A stretch of DNA of 64,000 nt from assembly GCF_023698535.1 (NCBI RefSeq), contig NZ_JALJCL010000002.1, forward strand, positions 302,707 to 366,706, in the 5' to 3' direction. The notes beneath the pieces were generated by a model, which searched no databases, was not told the DNA's origin, and was given only the letters and a program-made list of their open reading frames with translations. Origin of the DNA: Halorientalis regularis. GTDB lineage: Archaea; Halobacteriota; Halobacteria; Halobacteriales; Haloarculaceae. Shown piece after piece: positions 25,036 through 33,680 of the stretch (position 1 is the first letter of the stretch; the number at the start of each line of letters is the position of its first letter). Made by a program: the position numbers and the translations under genes.

Positions 25036-25643
25036 TCGGAACCAGACTCAACGTCGTCTTGCTCGCCGTGGTCGGACTGACAGTCCTCGGCGTCGGCGGC
25101 GTCACCGTCTACTACGAGTACAGCGTCGGCGACGTGACCGACCGCGCGGAACGGCTCGCCCAGCAGAAAGCGACCGCCGAAGAAGAACTCGCGACCGTTC
25201 GCAGCGAACTCGAAGAGACCCGGGAGCGGCTCGAACGGATCAACGAGAGCCTCGAAACCCGACAGACGGACGTACGGGACCTCACCGATCAGCTGGAGGC
25301 CGCCGAGCGCAACCTCTCTGCCGCCCGCGACCGGATCGACCGGCTCGAAAACGACAAGCAGGCACTCCAGAGCGAGATCGACGACCTCCTGAACGAGCGG
25401 GCGGACCTCAGGGATCGGGTGGCCGAACTCGAAGAACGCCGGGACGAACTGCTTCGGGAGAACACCGAGCTCCGGGAGCGAAACACGAATCTCGAAGACC
25501 TGACCGACGAGTTGAACAGCACCATCGACGACAAGGACGACCGGATCGACGGCCTGAAAGACGACAGGGACGCCCTGCAGAGCGATCTGGACGACCTCTG
25601 TGGAAAGATCGACAACAGTTCGCAGTATCCGGAGTGTGATTGA
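25032..25643 (+). CDS. Membrane-anchored coiled-coil protein
   Basis: A 203-residue protein: one N-terminal helix (NVVLLAVVGLTVLGVGGVTVYY), then about 160 residues of almost uninterrupted coiled coil (heptads such as ERLERINESLETR, RDRIDRLENDKQALQSEIDD, ERRDELLRENTELRERNTNL). It ends in a short tail with two Cys (CGKIDNSSQYPECD). ATG 25032 overlaps the preceding stop (ATGA). It probably forms a rod that organises the VWA proteins encoded beside it; this is inferred only from location. Confidence 0.75.
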   Translation: MIGTRLNVVLLAVVGLTVLGVGGVTVYYEYSVGDVTDRAERLAQQKATAEEELATVRSELEETRERLERINESLETRQTDVRDLTDQLEAAERNLSAARDRIDRLENDKQALQSEIDDLLNERADLRDRVAELEERRDELLRENTELRERNTNLEDLTDELNSTIDDKDDRIDGLKDDRDALQSDLDDLCGKIDNSSQYPECD

Positions 25644-25644
25644 G

Positions 25645-26478
25645 ATGAGCGAGGAACCCGAACCCAGCGAGGAACGCACCGGGATCGAGCGCGCGGTCCG
25701 GGCGATCAGGCGCGAGGGGTACAAGGCGGCCGCCCTCCACGCAGTGGTCGACGCCGTGGCCGTCTTCCTCGTCGTGAACTTGCTGACGCGGGTCGTCGCG
25801 GCCCCCTTGCCGGCGGTCGGGCCGGTCCGGGGCGGGACGGTCGCGGCTATCGGCGTCGCCCTGCTGGCCGGCGGCATCGAGTTCGGTCTCCGGGTCCGCT
25901 ACTACACGGTCGAGCGGTTCGAGGCAGCCAACCCGGTCGTCGCGGACGCGCTCCGGACCGCCCGCGACGCCGCGGCCGACGGGGCCGAGACGCAGATGGC
26001 CCGGCGGCTCTACCGGGAGGTCACAGACCGGCTCTCCGAGACCAGCGCCGGCGGCTTCCTCCACACCCGCTGGCTGTCGGTCAGCGCCGTCGTGGTCGTC
26101 CTGGCGAGTGCCCTGACGGTCCAGGCGGCCGTCGTGGGCGTCACGTTCGCGCCGACGACGAACACGACCGAGGAACAGCGAAGCCCGGAGTCGTTCGGCG
26201 GGCCTGACAACGGCGTGTCCGAACTCCGGAACCCCGACGACGTGCTCGGCGAGCGCAAGGCGGCCGCCGGCGGTCGGGAGGCGATCGACGTGAACTTCTC
26301 ACGGAGTAGCGGCGGCGGGGCCGGCGAGCAGGTCGACAGCTACGAGGACAGCGGGCTGTCGGCCAGCGGCGACGCCGTGGCGGCCCGGCAGGCCGGCTTC
26401 GCCGCCGAACGGAACCTCGAAGACGCGGATCTGGTGCGGGAATACAACCTGCGCGTCCAGCGTGATACCGATGACTGA
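25645..26478 (+). CDS. Membrane protein of the MoxR/VWA operon
   Basis: A 277-residue protein with two hydrophobic helices near residues 35-55 and 65-85 and a further one near 150-170 (LSVSAVVVVLASALTVQAAVV). A soluble region with conserved-looking ERFEAANPVVADALRTARDA lies between, and a long acidic Gly/Ser-rich C-terminal tail follows. It occurs between the VWA genes and moxR in haloarchaeal operons of this kind (DUF7502-like, from memory). It starts 1 bp after the previous stop and overlaps moxR by 8 bp. Function unknown. Confidence 0.7.
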   Translation: MSEEPEPSEERTGIERAVRAIRREGYKAAALHAVVDAVAVFLVVNLLTRVVAAPLPAVGPVRGGTVAAIGVALLAGGIEFGLRVRYYTVERFEAANPVVADALRTARDAAADGAETQMARRLYREVTDRLSETSAGGFLHTRWLSVSAVVVVLASALTVQAAVVGVTFAPTTNTTEEQRSPESFGGPDNGVSELRNPDDVLGERKAAAGGREAIDVNFSRSSGGGAGEQVDSYEDSGLSASGDAVAARQAGFAAERNLEDADLVREYNLRVQRDTDD

Positions 26479-27424
26479 CGACACACTCGACGACGACGAG
26501 GTGGACAGGATTCAGGACCGACTCGCGGCGGTGCGGACGGAGGTGCGAAAGCGCCTCGTCGGCCAGGAGGCCGTCCTGGATCAGGTACTGGCCTGCCTGC
26601 TCGCCGACGGGAACGCACTGCTAGAGAGCGTCCCCGGGCTGGGCAAGACGATGCTCGTTCGGACCATCGCGGAAGTCACCGACTGCTCGTTCTCGCGGGT
26701 CCAGAACACGCCGGACCTGATGCCCTCCGACATCACGGGCACCGAGATCATCCGCGAGACCCGCGACGGCCGGGAGTTCACCTTCGAGCCCGGGCCGATC
26801 TTCGCCAACGTCGTGCTGGCCGACGAGATCAACCGTGCGACGCCCAAGACCCAGGCCGCACTGCTGGAGGCGATGCAGGAGCGACAGGTCACCGCCGGCG
26901 GCGAGACCCGGCACCTGCCCGACCCCTTCTTCGTGCTGGCGACACAGAACCCGGTCGAACAGGAGGGGGTGTACCCGCTACCCGAGGCACAGAAGGACCG
27001 CTTCCTGGCGAAAGTCCTCGTCGACTACCCCGACGAGGCGTCCGAGCGGGAGATCGTCGACCGCTACACCGGCCGACTGGACGACACCATCCCGGTCGAA
27101 CAGCAGTTGGCGAGCGGGGACCTCCTGCGCGCCCAGGAACTCGTCCGTCAGGTACCCATCGCCGAGGACATCCGGGACCGCGTGGTCGAACTGGTGCGGG
27201 CGACCCGGACGGCCGACCGGTTGGAGTACGGGGCGAGTCCGCGGGCGAGCATGGGGCTGGTCGTGCTGTCGAAGGCCCGCGCGTTCATGGCCGGCCGGGC
27301 CCACGTCACCGGCGAGGACGTGGAAGCGATGGCGCGTCCGGTCCTCAGACACCGTGTCGTCGTGGACTTCCGGGCCGAACGGGACGGCGTGACGGCCGAC
27401 GACGTGATCGGAGACCTGCTGTGA
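26471..27424 (+). CDS. MoxR-family AAA+ ATPase
   Basis: A 317-residue AAA+ ATPase. Walker A is ESVPGLGKTMLVRTIA near residues 55-70 and Walker B NVVLADEINRATPKTQAALLEAM near 115. Sensor 1 is FFVLATQNPVEQEGVYPLPEAQ near 155, the arginine-finger region is DRFLAKVLVDYP, and sensor 2 is ASPRASMGLVVLSKAR near 255. MoxR proteins act as chaperones that mature or load partners with VWA domains. ATG 26471 is preferred to GTG 26462; both lie inside the previous gene's end. The stop overlaps the GTG of the DUF58 gene (GTGA). Confidence 0.93.
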   Translation: MTDDTLDDDEVDRIQDRLAAVRTEVRKRLVGQEAVLDQVLACLLADGNALLESVPGLGKTMLVRTIAEVTDCSFSRVQNTPDLMPSDITGTEIIRETRDGREFTFEPGPIFANVVLADEINRATPKTQAALLEAMQERQVTAGGETRHLPDPFFVLATQNPVEQEGVYPLPEAQKDRFLAKVLVDYPDEASEREIVDRYTGRLDDTIPVEQQLASGDLLRAQELVRQVPIAEDIRDRVVELVRATRTADRLEYGASPRASMGLVVLSKARAFMAGRAHVTGEDVEAMARPVLRHRVVVDFRAERDGVTADDVIGDLL

Positions 27425-28293
27425 TCGAACCCACCTTCCTCGACGAACTGGCGCGGTTCGACCCCTCCGTCCAGCGGCGGGTCGACGCCGTCAGGCAGGG
27501 CGAACAGCGCTCCACGGAGGTCGGGGAAGGGCTGACCTTCAGCGACCACCGCAAGTACACGCCCGGCGACGACACCCGACTGGTCGACTGGCGCGTCTAC
27601 GCCCGCACCGAGGAACTGTACGTCAAGCAGTACGAGGCCGAACGCAACCTCACCGTCCACGTCCTGCTCGACGCCAGCACGTCGATGGACTTCGGCGGCG
27701 ACAGGACCGTGTCGGCGACCCCCCACAAGTTCGAGTCCGCGGCCAAACTGGGCCTGGGCTTCGCCGCACTCGCGGCGGCCGAAAGGAACGCTTTCCGATT
27801 CGCACTGCTCGGCGAGACCTTCGAGCGGATCGACCGCAACCGCTCGACACAGGGGGAGGTGCTGCGACTGATCGAACAGTTGAACGAGACCGACCCCGAC
27901 GGGGAGACGGACTTCCGGACGGCCTGTGAAGACTACGCCGCGACCATCGACTCGAAGTCGCTGGTCCTCGTAGCGAGTGACTTCCTCGACGACCCCGCCG
28001 AGATCGAGGCGGGACTGGCCGCCCTCCAGCGCAACGACCTGACGCTGGCGCACGTCCTCGCCCCCGACGAGCGGGACCCGCCGGCGCGTGGCGACACGAT
28101 CTTCCGCGATCCGGAGGCCGACACGACACTGCGGACGTACTTCGGTGCGAACGTCGAACGCCGCTACCGCGACCGCCTCCAGTCCCACATCGACGAGATC
28201 GAGGCTGTCGGGGACCGCCTGGGCGCGCGCCACGTCGCCGTCGACAGCGGCGCGGACTTCTTCGACACCTTCGGCGAGGTCTGGGTGGAGTGA
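27421..28293 (+). CDS. DUF58 domain protein (MoxR partner)
   Basis: A 290-residue protein. The DUF58 signature is GLTFSDHRKYTPGDDTRLVDWRVYARTEELYVKQYEAE near residues 38-76, followed by a VWA-like fold (VHVLLDASTSMDFGGDRT near 80) and SKSLVLVASDFLDDPAE near 178. DUF58 proteins are the usual partners of MoxR ATPases. It is the last gene of a six-gene run starting at 20891 in which every junction is an overlap or a 1-bp gap. The GTG start overlaps the moxR stop. Confidence 0.9.
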   Translation: MIEPTFLDELARFDPSVQRRVDAVRQGEQRSTEVGEGLTFSDHRKYTPGDDTRLVDWRVYARTEELYVKQYEAERNLTVHVLLDASTSMDFGGDRTVSATPHKFESAAKLGLGFAALAAAERNAFRFALLGETFERIDRNRSTQGEVLRLIEQLNETDPDGETDFRTACEDYAATIDSKSLVLVASDFLDDPAEIEAGLAALQRNDLTLAHVLAPDERDPPARGDTIFRDPEADTTLRTYFGANVERRYRDRLQSHIDEIEAVGDRLGARHVAVDSGADFFDTFGEVWVE

Positions 28294-28402
28294 CCGGCGC
28301 GTTCGACAGTCCTCACCCGTGGAGTGCTCCGGCAGACACCGAAATCGGGTCGTGATTCTCACCAAAGTATTTTATTACACCGATATGTCGGAGACGAGTA
28401 CA

Positions 28403-29086
28403 ATGGCATTTCAGGCGACACCGTACACGATCCCCCTGGCGCTTTCGGCCGTGATCGTCGGCGCGTTGCTGGCGATCACGATGATGAAACGCCAGCAGAA
28501 AGGGGCCTATCTCATGATCGCGTTGTTCACACCTATCGTCGTGTGGTCGGTCAGTTACGCGCTCCAGTTGGCGAGTACGACCCTCGACCAAGCGTTGCTG
28601 TGGAACACGGTCCGGTTCATCGGTCCCGCGTTCGCGTCGCTTGCCTTCCTGCTCTTTGCCTTCCAGTTCACGGATCGGTCGGATCTGTTGACACGGCGTA
28701 ACGTCGCCTTGCTGGCGGCGATTCCGACGCTCACCATCGTCCTCGTGTGGACGAACCACTTCGGCTTGCACGAGTTGATCCGCGTCGACGCCGAGATGGT
28801 CACGCAGGGCGGTATCGAGCGGCTCTCGGTCACGTACGGTCCGTGGTACTACATCCACGCGCTCTACTCGCTGGGTGTGTCGTTCGTCGCCGCGGGATTG
28901 TTCGCCGCCCAGTGGCCGAAGGTCTCGGGCCGGCGACTCCGTCAGACCCAGCTGTTCCTGTTCGGCGGCATCCTGCCGACCTTCGGTAGTCTGCTGTACG
29001 CCGCCGACCTGACCGCCATCGACTGGGGGCCGGTCACCTACATCGTGACCGCGATCACGCTCACCACCGCCATCTTCTACTACTGA
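28403..29086 (+). CDS. Histidine-kinase 7TM receptor domain without kinase
   Basis: A 227-residue protein with seven hydrophobic helices filling its length, matching the N-terminal 7TM sensor domain of haloarchaeal histidine kinases (WNTVRFIGPAFASLAFLLFA near 70, GPWYYIHALYSLGVSF near 145). The frame ends with TGA right after TTAIFYY, the point where full-length kinases continue into a PAS or HisKA domain; no kinase sequence follows in any frame. ATG 28403 fits the TATTTTATTA box (28368-28377) at about 26-30 nt; an in-frame ATG at 28385 lies too close to that box. It may be a receptor that works with another kinase or a truncated remnant. Confidence 0.7.
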   Translation: MAFQATPYTIPLALSAVIVGALLAITMMKRQQKGAYLMIALFTPIVVWSVSYALQLASTTLDQALLWNTVRFIGPAFASLAFLLFAFQFTDRSDLLTRRNVALLAAIPTLTIVLVWTNHFGLHELIRVDAEMVTQGGIERLSVTYGPWYYIHALYSLGVSFVAAGLFAAQWPKVSGRRLRQTQLFLFGGILPTFGSLLYAADLTAIDWGPVTYIVTAITLTTAIFYY

Positions 29087-29158
29087 CGGGTTCCACTCGG
29101 AAATCCGGGTACGGACCGAGGGAGGAACGTTTTCACGCGGCGGCGAGACGAGAGATCC

Positions 29159-30622
29159 ATGCCCGATATCGTCGTCCACGACGCGACCCTCCTCACGGTC
29201 GACGAACGGAATCGCCTCTTCGAGCGTGGAACACTCGTCGTCGAAGACGGCACGATCACCGAGGTACGGTCCACGGGCCCCGACGACACGGCGCTGGACG
29301 CGGACCACGTGATCGACGGCGACGGCGCACTGGTGATGCCAGGGCTGGTCAACGCCCACACGCATCTCGAACTGACACCACTGCTGGGCGCGTTCAGCGA
29401 CCTCGACCTGCTGGAGATGATGGGAAGCATGACGGCCGTCTACACCCAGTTCGCCGACGGCGAGTTCGACTACCTGATCGAGGCGGGGTACGAACTCGCC
29501 GCCTACAACGGTCTGGCCGGCGGCATCACGACGGTCAACTCGATGGACGTGCGTCCCGGTGTCGGCGCCGAGACGGTCGGTGCGGCCGGACTGCGCGGCT
29601 TCCTGGGTCCCGCGATCAGCGACCTGTTCTGGGACCGTCCCGTCGACGAGCAGTTCGACCGGGCTCGCGAATTCGTCGAAACCCACCACGACACCTACGG
29701 CGGGCGGATCCGCGCGACGATCTGTCCGCACGACGACTGGTCGTGTACCCGAGAGTTGTGGGAGCGGACTGCCGATCTCGCCGCCGAGTATCCCGACCTC
29801 CTCGTCCACACGCACCTGCTCGAACTCGACGAGAGCGACAGTATGGCACGGGCCAACGGCGGCGCGGACTCGACCGCACTCCTGTCGGACGTGGGGCTAC
29901 TCGACGATCGACTGGTCGCCGCTCACTTCCGGATCGCCGACGAGGACGACATCCGGCGCACTGCCGAGGCAGGTGCGGGCGTCGCCCACTGCCCCTCCGT
30001 CTTCTGTTACTGGAACCCCGATCCGTCGACGCAGTGGACGCCAGTGCCCGAACTCCGGGCGGCCGGCGTCGACGTAGGGCTGGGACTCGACGATCACTAC
30101 TGGCACGACTCGTACAACCTGTTCGGCGAGGCCCGACAGGCACGTCTCGCAGCCAACCTCGAACGCGGGCGCGGACAGTTCCAGTCGATGGAGTTGCTCC
30201 GGATGCTCACCGTCGACGGTGCGCGGGCGCTGAACGTCGGCGACGAAATCGGGAGCCTCGAACCCGGCAAACGGGCGGACTTCCTCGTCCTCGACGTGGA
30301 CGCACCGAAGTTCGCACCGCGGACGAACCTCCCCGCGCAGGTCGTCAACCAGGCCGCGCCGGCCGACGTGGAGACAGTCGTCGTCGACGGCGAGATCGTG
30401 GTCGAGGACGGGACGCCGACACGGCTCGACGGCGACGCGATCCAGCAGCGCGCCGAGGCGGCCGTCGAGCGGTTCGTCGAGGAAACCGACTGGGATCTCG
30501 ACGTGGGTGGCGGCGATCCACCGAGTGCGGTCGCGACCGCCCGCGAGATCGATAAACGCGGGCCTGCTCGCCTGCTCTCCCGGCTTGCGATCCAGTCGGC
30601 GAGAGATCGGTTCTCGCTCTGA
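29159..30622 (+). CDS. Amidohydrolase / deaminase of the ATZ-TRZ family
   Basis: A 487-residue metal-dependent hydrolase. The N-terminal beta segment (IVVHDATLLTVDERN) precedes the HxH motif VNAHTHLELTPL near residue 63. Later come LLVHTHLLELDESDS (third His), RLVAAHFRIADEDDI (fourth His) and GLGLDDHYWHDSYNLFGEA (catalytic Asp), then the C-terminal PGKRADFLVLDVDAP strand. This is the cytosine deaminase/chlorohydrolase-like branch that includes S-adenosylhomocysteine and guanine deaminases. Substrate not predictable. Length is normal; no operon partner. Confidence 0.85.
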   Translation: MPDIVVHDATLLTVDERNRLFERGTLVVEDGTITEVRSTGPDDTALDADHVIDGDGALVMPGLVNAHTHLELTPLLGAFSDLDLLEMMGSMTAVYTQFADGEFDYLIEAGYELAAYNGLAGGITTVNSMDVRPGVGAETVGAAGLRGFLGPAISDLFWDRPVDEQFDRAREFVETHHDTYGGRIRATICPHDDWSCTRELWERTADLAAEYPDLLVHTHLLELDESDSMARANGGADSTALLSDVGLLDDRLVAAHFRIADEDDIRRTAEAGAGVAHCPSVFCYWNPDPSTQWTPVPELRAAGVDVGLGLDDHYWHDSYNLFGEARQARLAANLERGRGQFQSMELLRMLTVDGARALNVGDEIGSLEPGKRADFLVLDVDAPKFAPRTNLPAQVVNQAAPADVETVVVDGEIVVEDGTPTRLDGDAIQQRAEAAVERFVEETDWDLDVGGGDPPSAVATAREIDKRGPARLLSRLAIQSARDRFSL

Positions 30623-30827
30623 GCGAGATCGATCACGCGGACGTGGCCGAACGGGTCGGTCCCGCACCGACGGCTGCCGGCGAAGGTTGCCGGAAGATCG
30701 AGGCTCGTGTGTTCGGCCCGCTCGTACGCTGATGCCCGCCGTTCGAGCCGACTGCCGGTAGGACGTGTGGACTGTCAACACTCGCCGGGAAACGAACGGT
30801 TTTGTTCGCGGGGACGGTGTGAAACCT

Positions 30828-31217
30828 ATGCCCGAGACTGCAGTCAGCGAAATCATGACGACGCCGGTGTTGACTGTCGCCCCGGACGAGACTCTGTCCG
30901 ACGTCGCGTGGGCGATGCGCGACACCGAAATCAAGTCCGTCGCGGTCATCGACGCGGACTGTGACCCGGTGGGTATCCTCACGTCGACGGACTTCGTGCA
31001 GGTGGCCGCCGACGACGCGAACCCGACCGAGACAACCGTCGAAGAACGCATGACGGCTCCCGTCGAGACTATCACGCCCGACGCGACGGTCACCGAGGCG
31101 TCCGCGCACCTGCTGGACAGCGGGTTCAACCACATCCCGGTCGTCGACGACGACGTGGTGGGGATGTTGACCACGACGGACATCCTGCGTCACACGGCCG
31201 AGACAGCGACGGCCTGA
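30828..31217 (+). CDS. Two-CBS-domain protein
   Basis: A 129-residue protein made of two CBS motifs: VSEIMTTPVLTVAPDETLSDVAWAM with IKSVAVIDADCDPVGILTSTD, then VEERMTAPVETITPDATVTE with NHIPVVDDDVVGMLTTTDIL. CBS pairs bind adenosine nucleotides and act as energy or redox sensors, usually on a partner that is not encoded next door. ATG 30828 is preceded by a GGTTTTG box about 25-30 nt upstream. A second two-CBS protein lies at 42761. Confidence 0.9.
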   Translation: MPETAVSEIMTTPVLTVAPDETLSDVAWAMRDTEIKSVAVIDADCDPVGILTSTDFVQVAADDANPTETTVEERMTAPVETITPDATVTEASAHLLDSGFNHIPVVDDDVVGMLTTTDILRHTAETATA

Positions 31218-31261
31218 GTGCAGGCCGGGATTTATGAGCATCCAGTCCCTGGAACGCGTGT

Positions 31262-31459
31262 ATGTGTCACGGACTCGCTCCCGGGTTCATCCTGCGCGAC
31301 GAGATCGCCGAAGAACTGCTTGAAGAGGCGAGAGAAGACGCCGAAACCGAGACGACGGCCGACGAAACGCCCACCTTCGCGAGCGACGACGCGCCGGCGG
31401 GCGACGCCATCACCGGCGGTGCGACGGATCGCGACCGGCCGACCGGCGGCCCGAAGTGA
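31262..31459 (+). CDS. Small acidic haloarchaeal protein
   Basis: A 65-residue protein beginning MCHGLAPGFILRDEIAEELLEEAREDAE and continuing into a disordered acidic/Thr/Gly tail. The Cys-His near the N-terminus and amphipathic helix look conserved in style; the G+C-rich third positions support coding. An ATTTATG stretch lies about 30 nt upstream of the ATG. No family recognised. Confidence 0.55.
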   Translation: MCHGLAPGFILRDEIAEELLEEAREDAETETTADETPTFASDDAPAGDAITGGATDRDRPTGGPK

Positions 31460-31481
31460 GCAGCGCGGTCGCACCCCCCAC

Positions 31482-32330
31482 TCACTCCGGCGGGGGCTCG
31501 TAGTCCGGGCCCACCCGTAGATGTAGTTCCCGCGGTCGAATCGCCATCGTCACGGTCTCGTGTGTGCTGACCTCGCCGTCCCGACTGAACGTGATCGGAC
31601 CGTCACGGCCGGTGACGGTGATCTGTGCGGCCTGGATGTGGGTGACGCCCTCGGTCCCCTGGCCGAGGACGCGGTGGCGGATCGCTTCCGACATCAGGTC
31701 GCCCGTCGGCATGTTCTCGACGACCGCCACGTCGAACAGCCCGTCGGCCACGTCAGCCTGGCTCCCTTCCTCGACGAACCGGCGCGCGTTGCCCACGAGC
31801 AGGCACAGGGCTTCCCCCTCCCAGGTCTCGGTTTCGAGGCGCACGTCCAGCCCGTCGAAGGATCGGGCCTGTTGGGCACCGGTGAGCAGGAAGGCCAGCG
31901 TCCCGAACCGGGCGTTCAGTTCGCTGGAGGTCGCGACGCTGGCCTCCGCGGGAAAGCCCGCGATACAGGAGGCCAGGAACGGCTCGTCGCCGGCCATCCC
32001 CACGTCCACGGTCGCGACCTCGCCGGTGTCCGCGATGTCGACGGCGTCTTCGACCCCCTCGATCCCGACGGTCCGGGCGAGGATATTGGTCGTCCCGGCC
32101 GGGATCACCGACAGCGTCACGTCGGCGAGGTGGTCGGCGGCGTCGAGTCCCCGGAGGACCTCGTTGATCGTCCCGTCGCCGCCACAGACTGCAAGTTCGG
32201 ACACGCCCGCCGTGCCGGCCTCGCGGGCCAGCGCCAGCGCGTCACCCTCGTCCTCGGTGCGGTCGACCTCGAACCCGCGATCCCGGTGCAGGCGCGTGAC
32301 GTACTCGCCGTAATCGCCCGTCCCGCTCAC
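31482..32330 (-). CDS. Diacylglycerol/sphingosine kinase-family lipid kinase
   Basis: A lipid kinase of the DAGK catalytic fold (YegS/LCB5-like): ELAVCGGDGTINEVLRGL contains the GGDGTxNEV nucleotide-binding motif, followed by VIPAGTTNILARTVGI. The C-terminal half is the usual beta-sandwich (ADGLFDVAVVENMP, FSRDGE). The first usable start is GTG 32330, giving 282 residues. However, the family's N-terminal NPxSG motif (here LDPVSGTGDY) straddles this codon and in-frame coding seems to begin about 10-15 codons further upstream, where no ATG/GTG/TTG exists. An ATTAAAATA box near 32392 would place transcription start near 32367. The 5' end is therefore uncertain. Confidence 0.8.
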   Translation of the reverse strand: MSGTGDYGEYVTRLHRDRGFEVDRTEDEGDALALAREAGTAGVSELAVCGGDGTINEVLRGLDAADHLADVTLSVIPAGTTNILARTVGIEGVEDAVDIADTGEVATVDVGMAGDEPFLASCIAGFPAEASVATSSELNARFGTLAFLLTGAQQARSFDGLDVRLETETWEGEALCLLVGNARRFVEEGSQADVADGLFDVAVVENMPTGDLMSEAIRHRVLGQGTEGVTHIQAAQITVTGRDGPITFSRDGEVSTHETVTMAIRPRELHLRVGPDYEPPPE

Positions 32331-32486
32331 GGGGTCGAGGGTGCACCGGTGTGACCCGACCTGCGTACTGTTACCGAGGGTCGCCGCGTATTTTAATCGG
32401 CTGGACCGAGAGGGGCGGCCCGACGGGTCGACGGTCGAACTGGCCCGAATCTTCAAGCCGTCAGCGACGCGACCAGTCGTCGTTCG

Positions 32487-32888
32487 ATGCGAACCGACTA
32501 CGACGCGATCATGGACGACTTCGGGAGCCGGGCCGGGATCGACAACATGGCCACCGCCGAGCGGGCCGCCATCGAGACCCTGCTCACGCTCGGGGAGTCG
32601 ATCCCGACGGCCGAGGCCGACGCACTCGGCGTCCGCCTCCCGGGCGCACTCGGTGACGCGATCACCGAACACCGCGACACCCACGAGGAACGGACCGCCG
32701 ACGAGTTCGTCGTCCTGGTCGCCGACCGCGAGGGCATCGGCGTCAGCCCCGAAGACGCCGTGATCCACACGCGGGCGACCATCGCCACCATCGCCGCTCA
32801 CGGCGGCGACGACGAACTCCGACGCGTCCACGACCACCTCCCCGAGAGCTTCGACCCCCTGTTCGAGACCGCCGAACTCGCGGGCTGA
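32487..32888 (+). CDS. DUF2267-domain protein
   Basis: A 133-residue helical protein matching the DUF2267 pattern: paired helical repeats with AERAAIETLLTLGESIPTAE and a middle ADALGVRLPGALGDAITE. Near the end it has DDELRRVHDHLPESFDPLFE, where 'LPxxFdpLF' is typical of the family. DUF2267 proteins are small and cytoplasmic, of unknown function, often in stress-related loci. Divergent from the lipid kinase; the 156-bp gap must hold both promoters. Confidence 0.85.
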   Translation: MRTDYDAIMDDFGSRAGIDNMATAERAAIETLLTLGESIPTAEADALGVRLPGALGDAITEHRDTHEERTADEFVVLVADREGIGVSPEDAVIHTRATIATIAAHGGDDELRRVHDHLPESFDPLFETAELAG

Positions 32889-32963
32889 GTCGGGCAGGCG
32901 TGTGACCCCTCCGCACGATCCACCGACACACTCATGACTTTCTGTCTTTTTCTCTCCGACACG

Positions 32964-33593
32964 ATGATGCTCCCGACCCACGCTCTGGCAGGGATGGTGC
33001 TCGCGCTCCCGGTCGTGTTCGTGGCCCCGGAGTTCGCGCCCGTCGCGCTCGCGGCAGGGTTCGCTGGCGGCGTCCTCCCGGACCTCGACATGTACCTCGG
33101 TCACCGGAAGACGCTGCACTATCCCGTGTACTTCTCCGCGCTCGCGGCCGGGGCGATCGCGCTCGCGCTGGCAGTGCCGACCGCGCTCACCGTCGGCCTG
33201 GCCTTCTGCTTGCTGGGCGCGGCCCTCCACAGCGTCACCGACGCCTTCGGCGGCGGCCTGGAGTTGCGCCCGTGGGAGGGGACCTCGGACCGGGCCGTCT
33301 ACGACCACTACCGCGGGCGGTGGATCACACCCCGGCGCTGGGTCGGCTACGACGGGTCACCTGGCGACCTCCTGCTGTCGAGCCTGCTGGCCGTCCCCCT
33401 GCTGGTGACCGTCGACGGCGCGTTCCGGCTGGCCGTCCTCGCCGGCCTGGTCGTCGCGGTGATCTACGCCACCGTCCGGCGGGTCCTCCCGACGCTGGCC
33501 GAACGACTCGTCGAGGAGTTCGGGGCGGTCCTTCCAGCCGTGGTACTGGCACAGCTCCCGACACGCTATCGGCAGGAGGGCGGCGAACAGTAG
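32964..33593 (+). CDS. Membrane-bound metal-dependent hydrolase (YdjM/DUF457-like)
   Basis: A 209-residue membrane protein. The N-terminal LPTHALAGMVLALPVVF and the loop GGVLPDLDMYLGHRKTLHYPVYF carry the His/Asp residues conserved in the YdjM (LexA-regulated inner-membrane hydrolase) family, and ALHSVTDAFGGGLELRPWEG adds another His-x3-Asp. About five hydrophobic helices. Two adjacent ATGs (32964, 32967) and one at 32934 are possible; 32964 is chosen because the conserved sequence starts there. Activity is predicted only. Confidence 0.8.
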   Translation: MMLPTHALAGMVLALPVVFVAPEFAPVALAAGFAGGVLPDLDMYLGHRKTLHYPVYFSALAAGAIALALAVPTALTVGLAFCLLGAALHSVTDAFGGGLELRPWEGTSDRAVYDHYRGRWITPRRWVGYDGSPGDLLLSSLLAVPLLVTVDGAFRLAVLAGLVVAVIYATVRRVLPTLAERLVEEFGAVLPAVVLAQLPTRYRQEGGEQ

Positions 33594-33680
33594 TTTCTCG
33601 GGGACAGGGGCACTGGGTCGGGGTGAGATGGCACGCGTGAGCGTGAACGCGCGAACGGCGATTCGTCAGGGAGGGCGACC

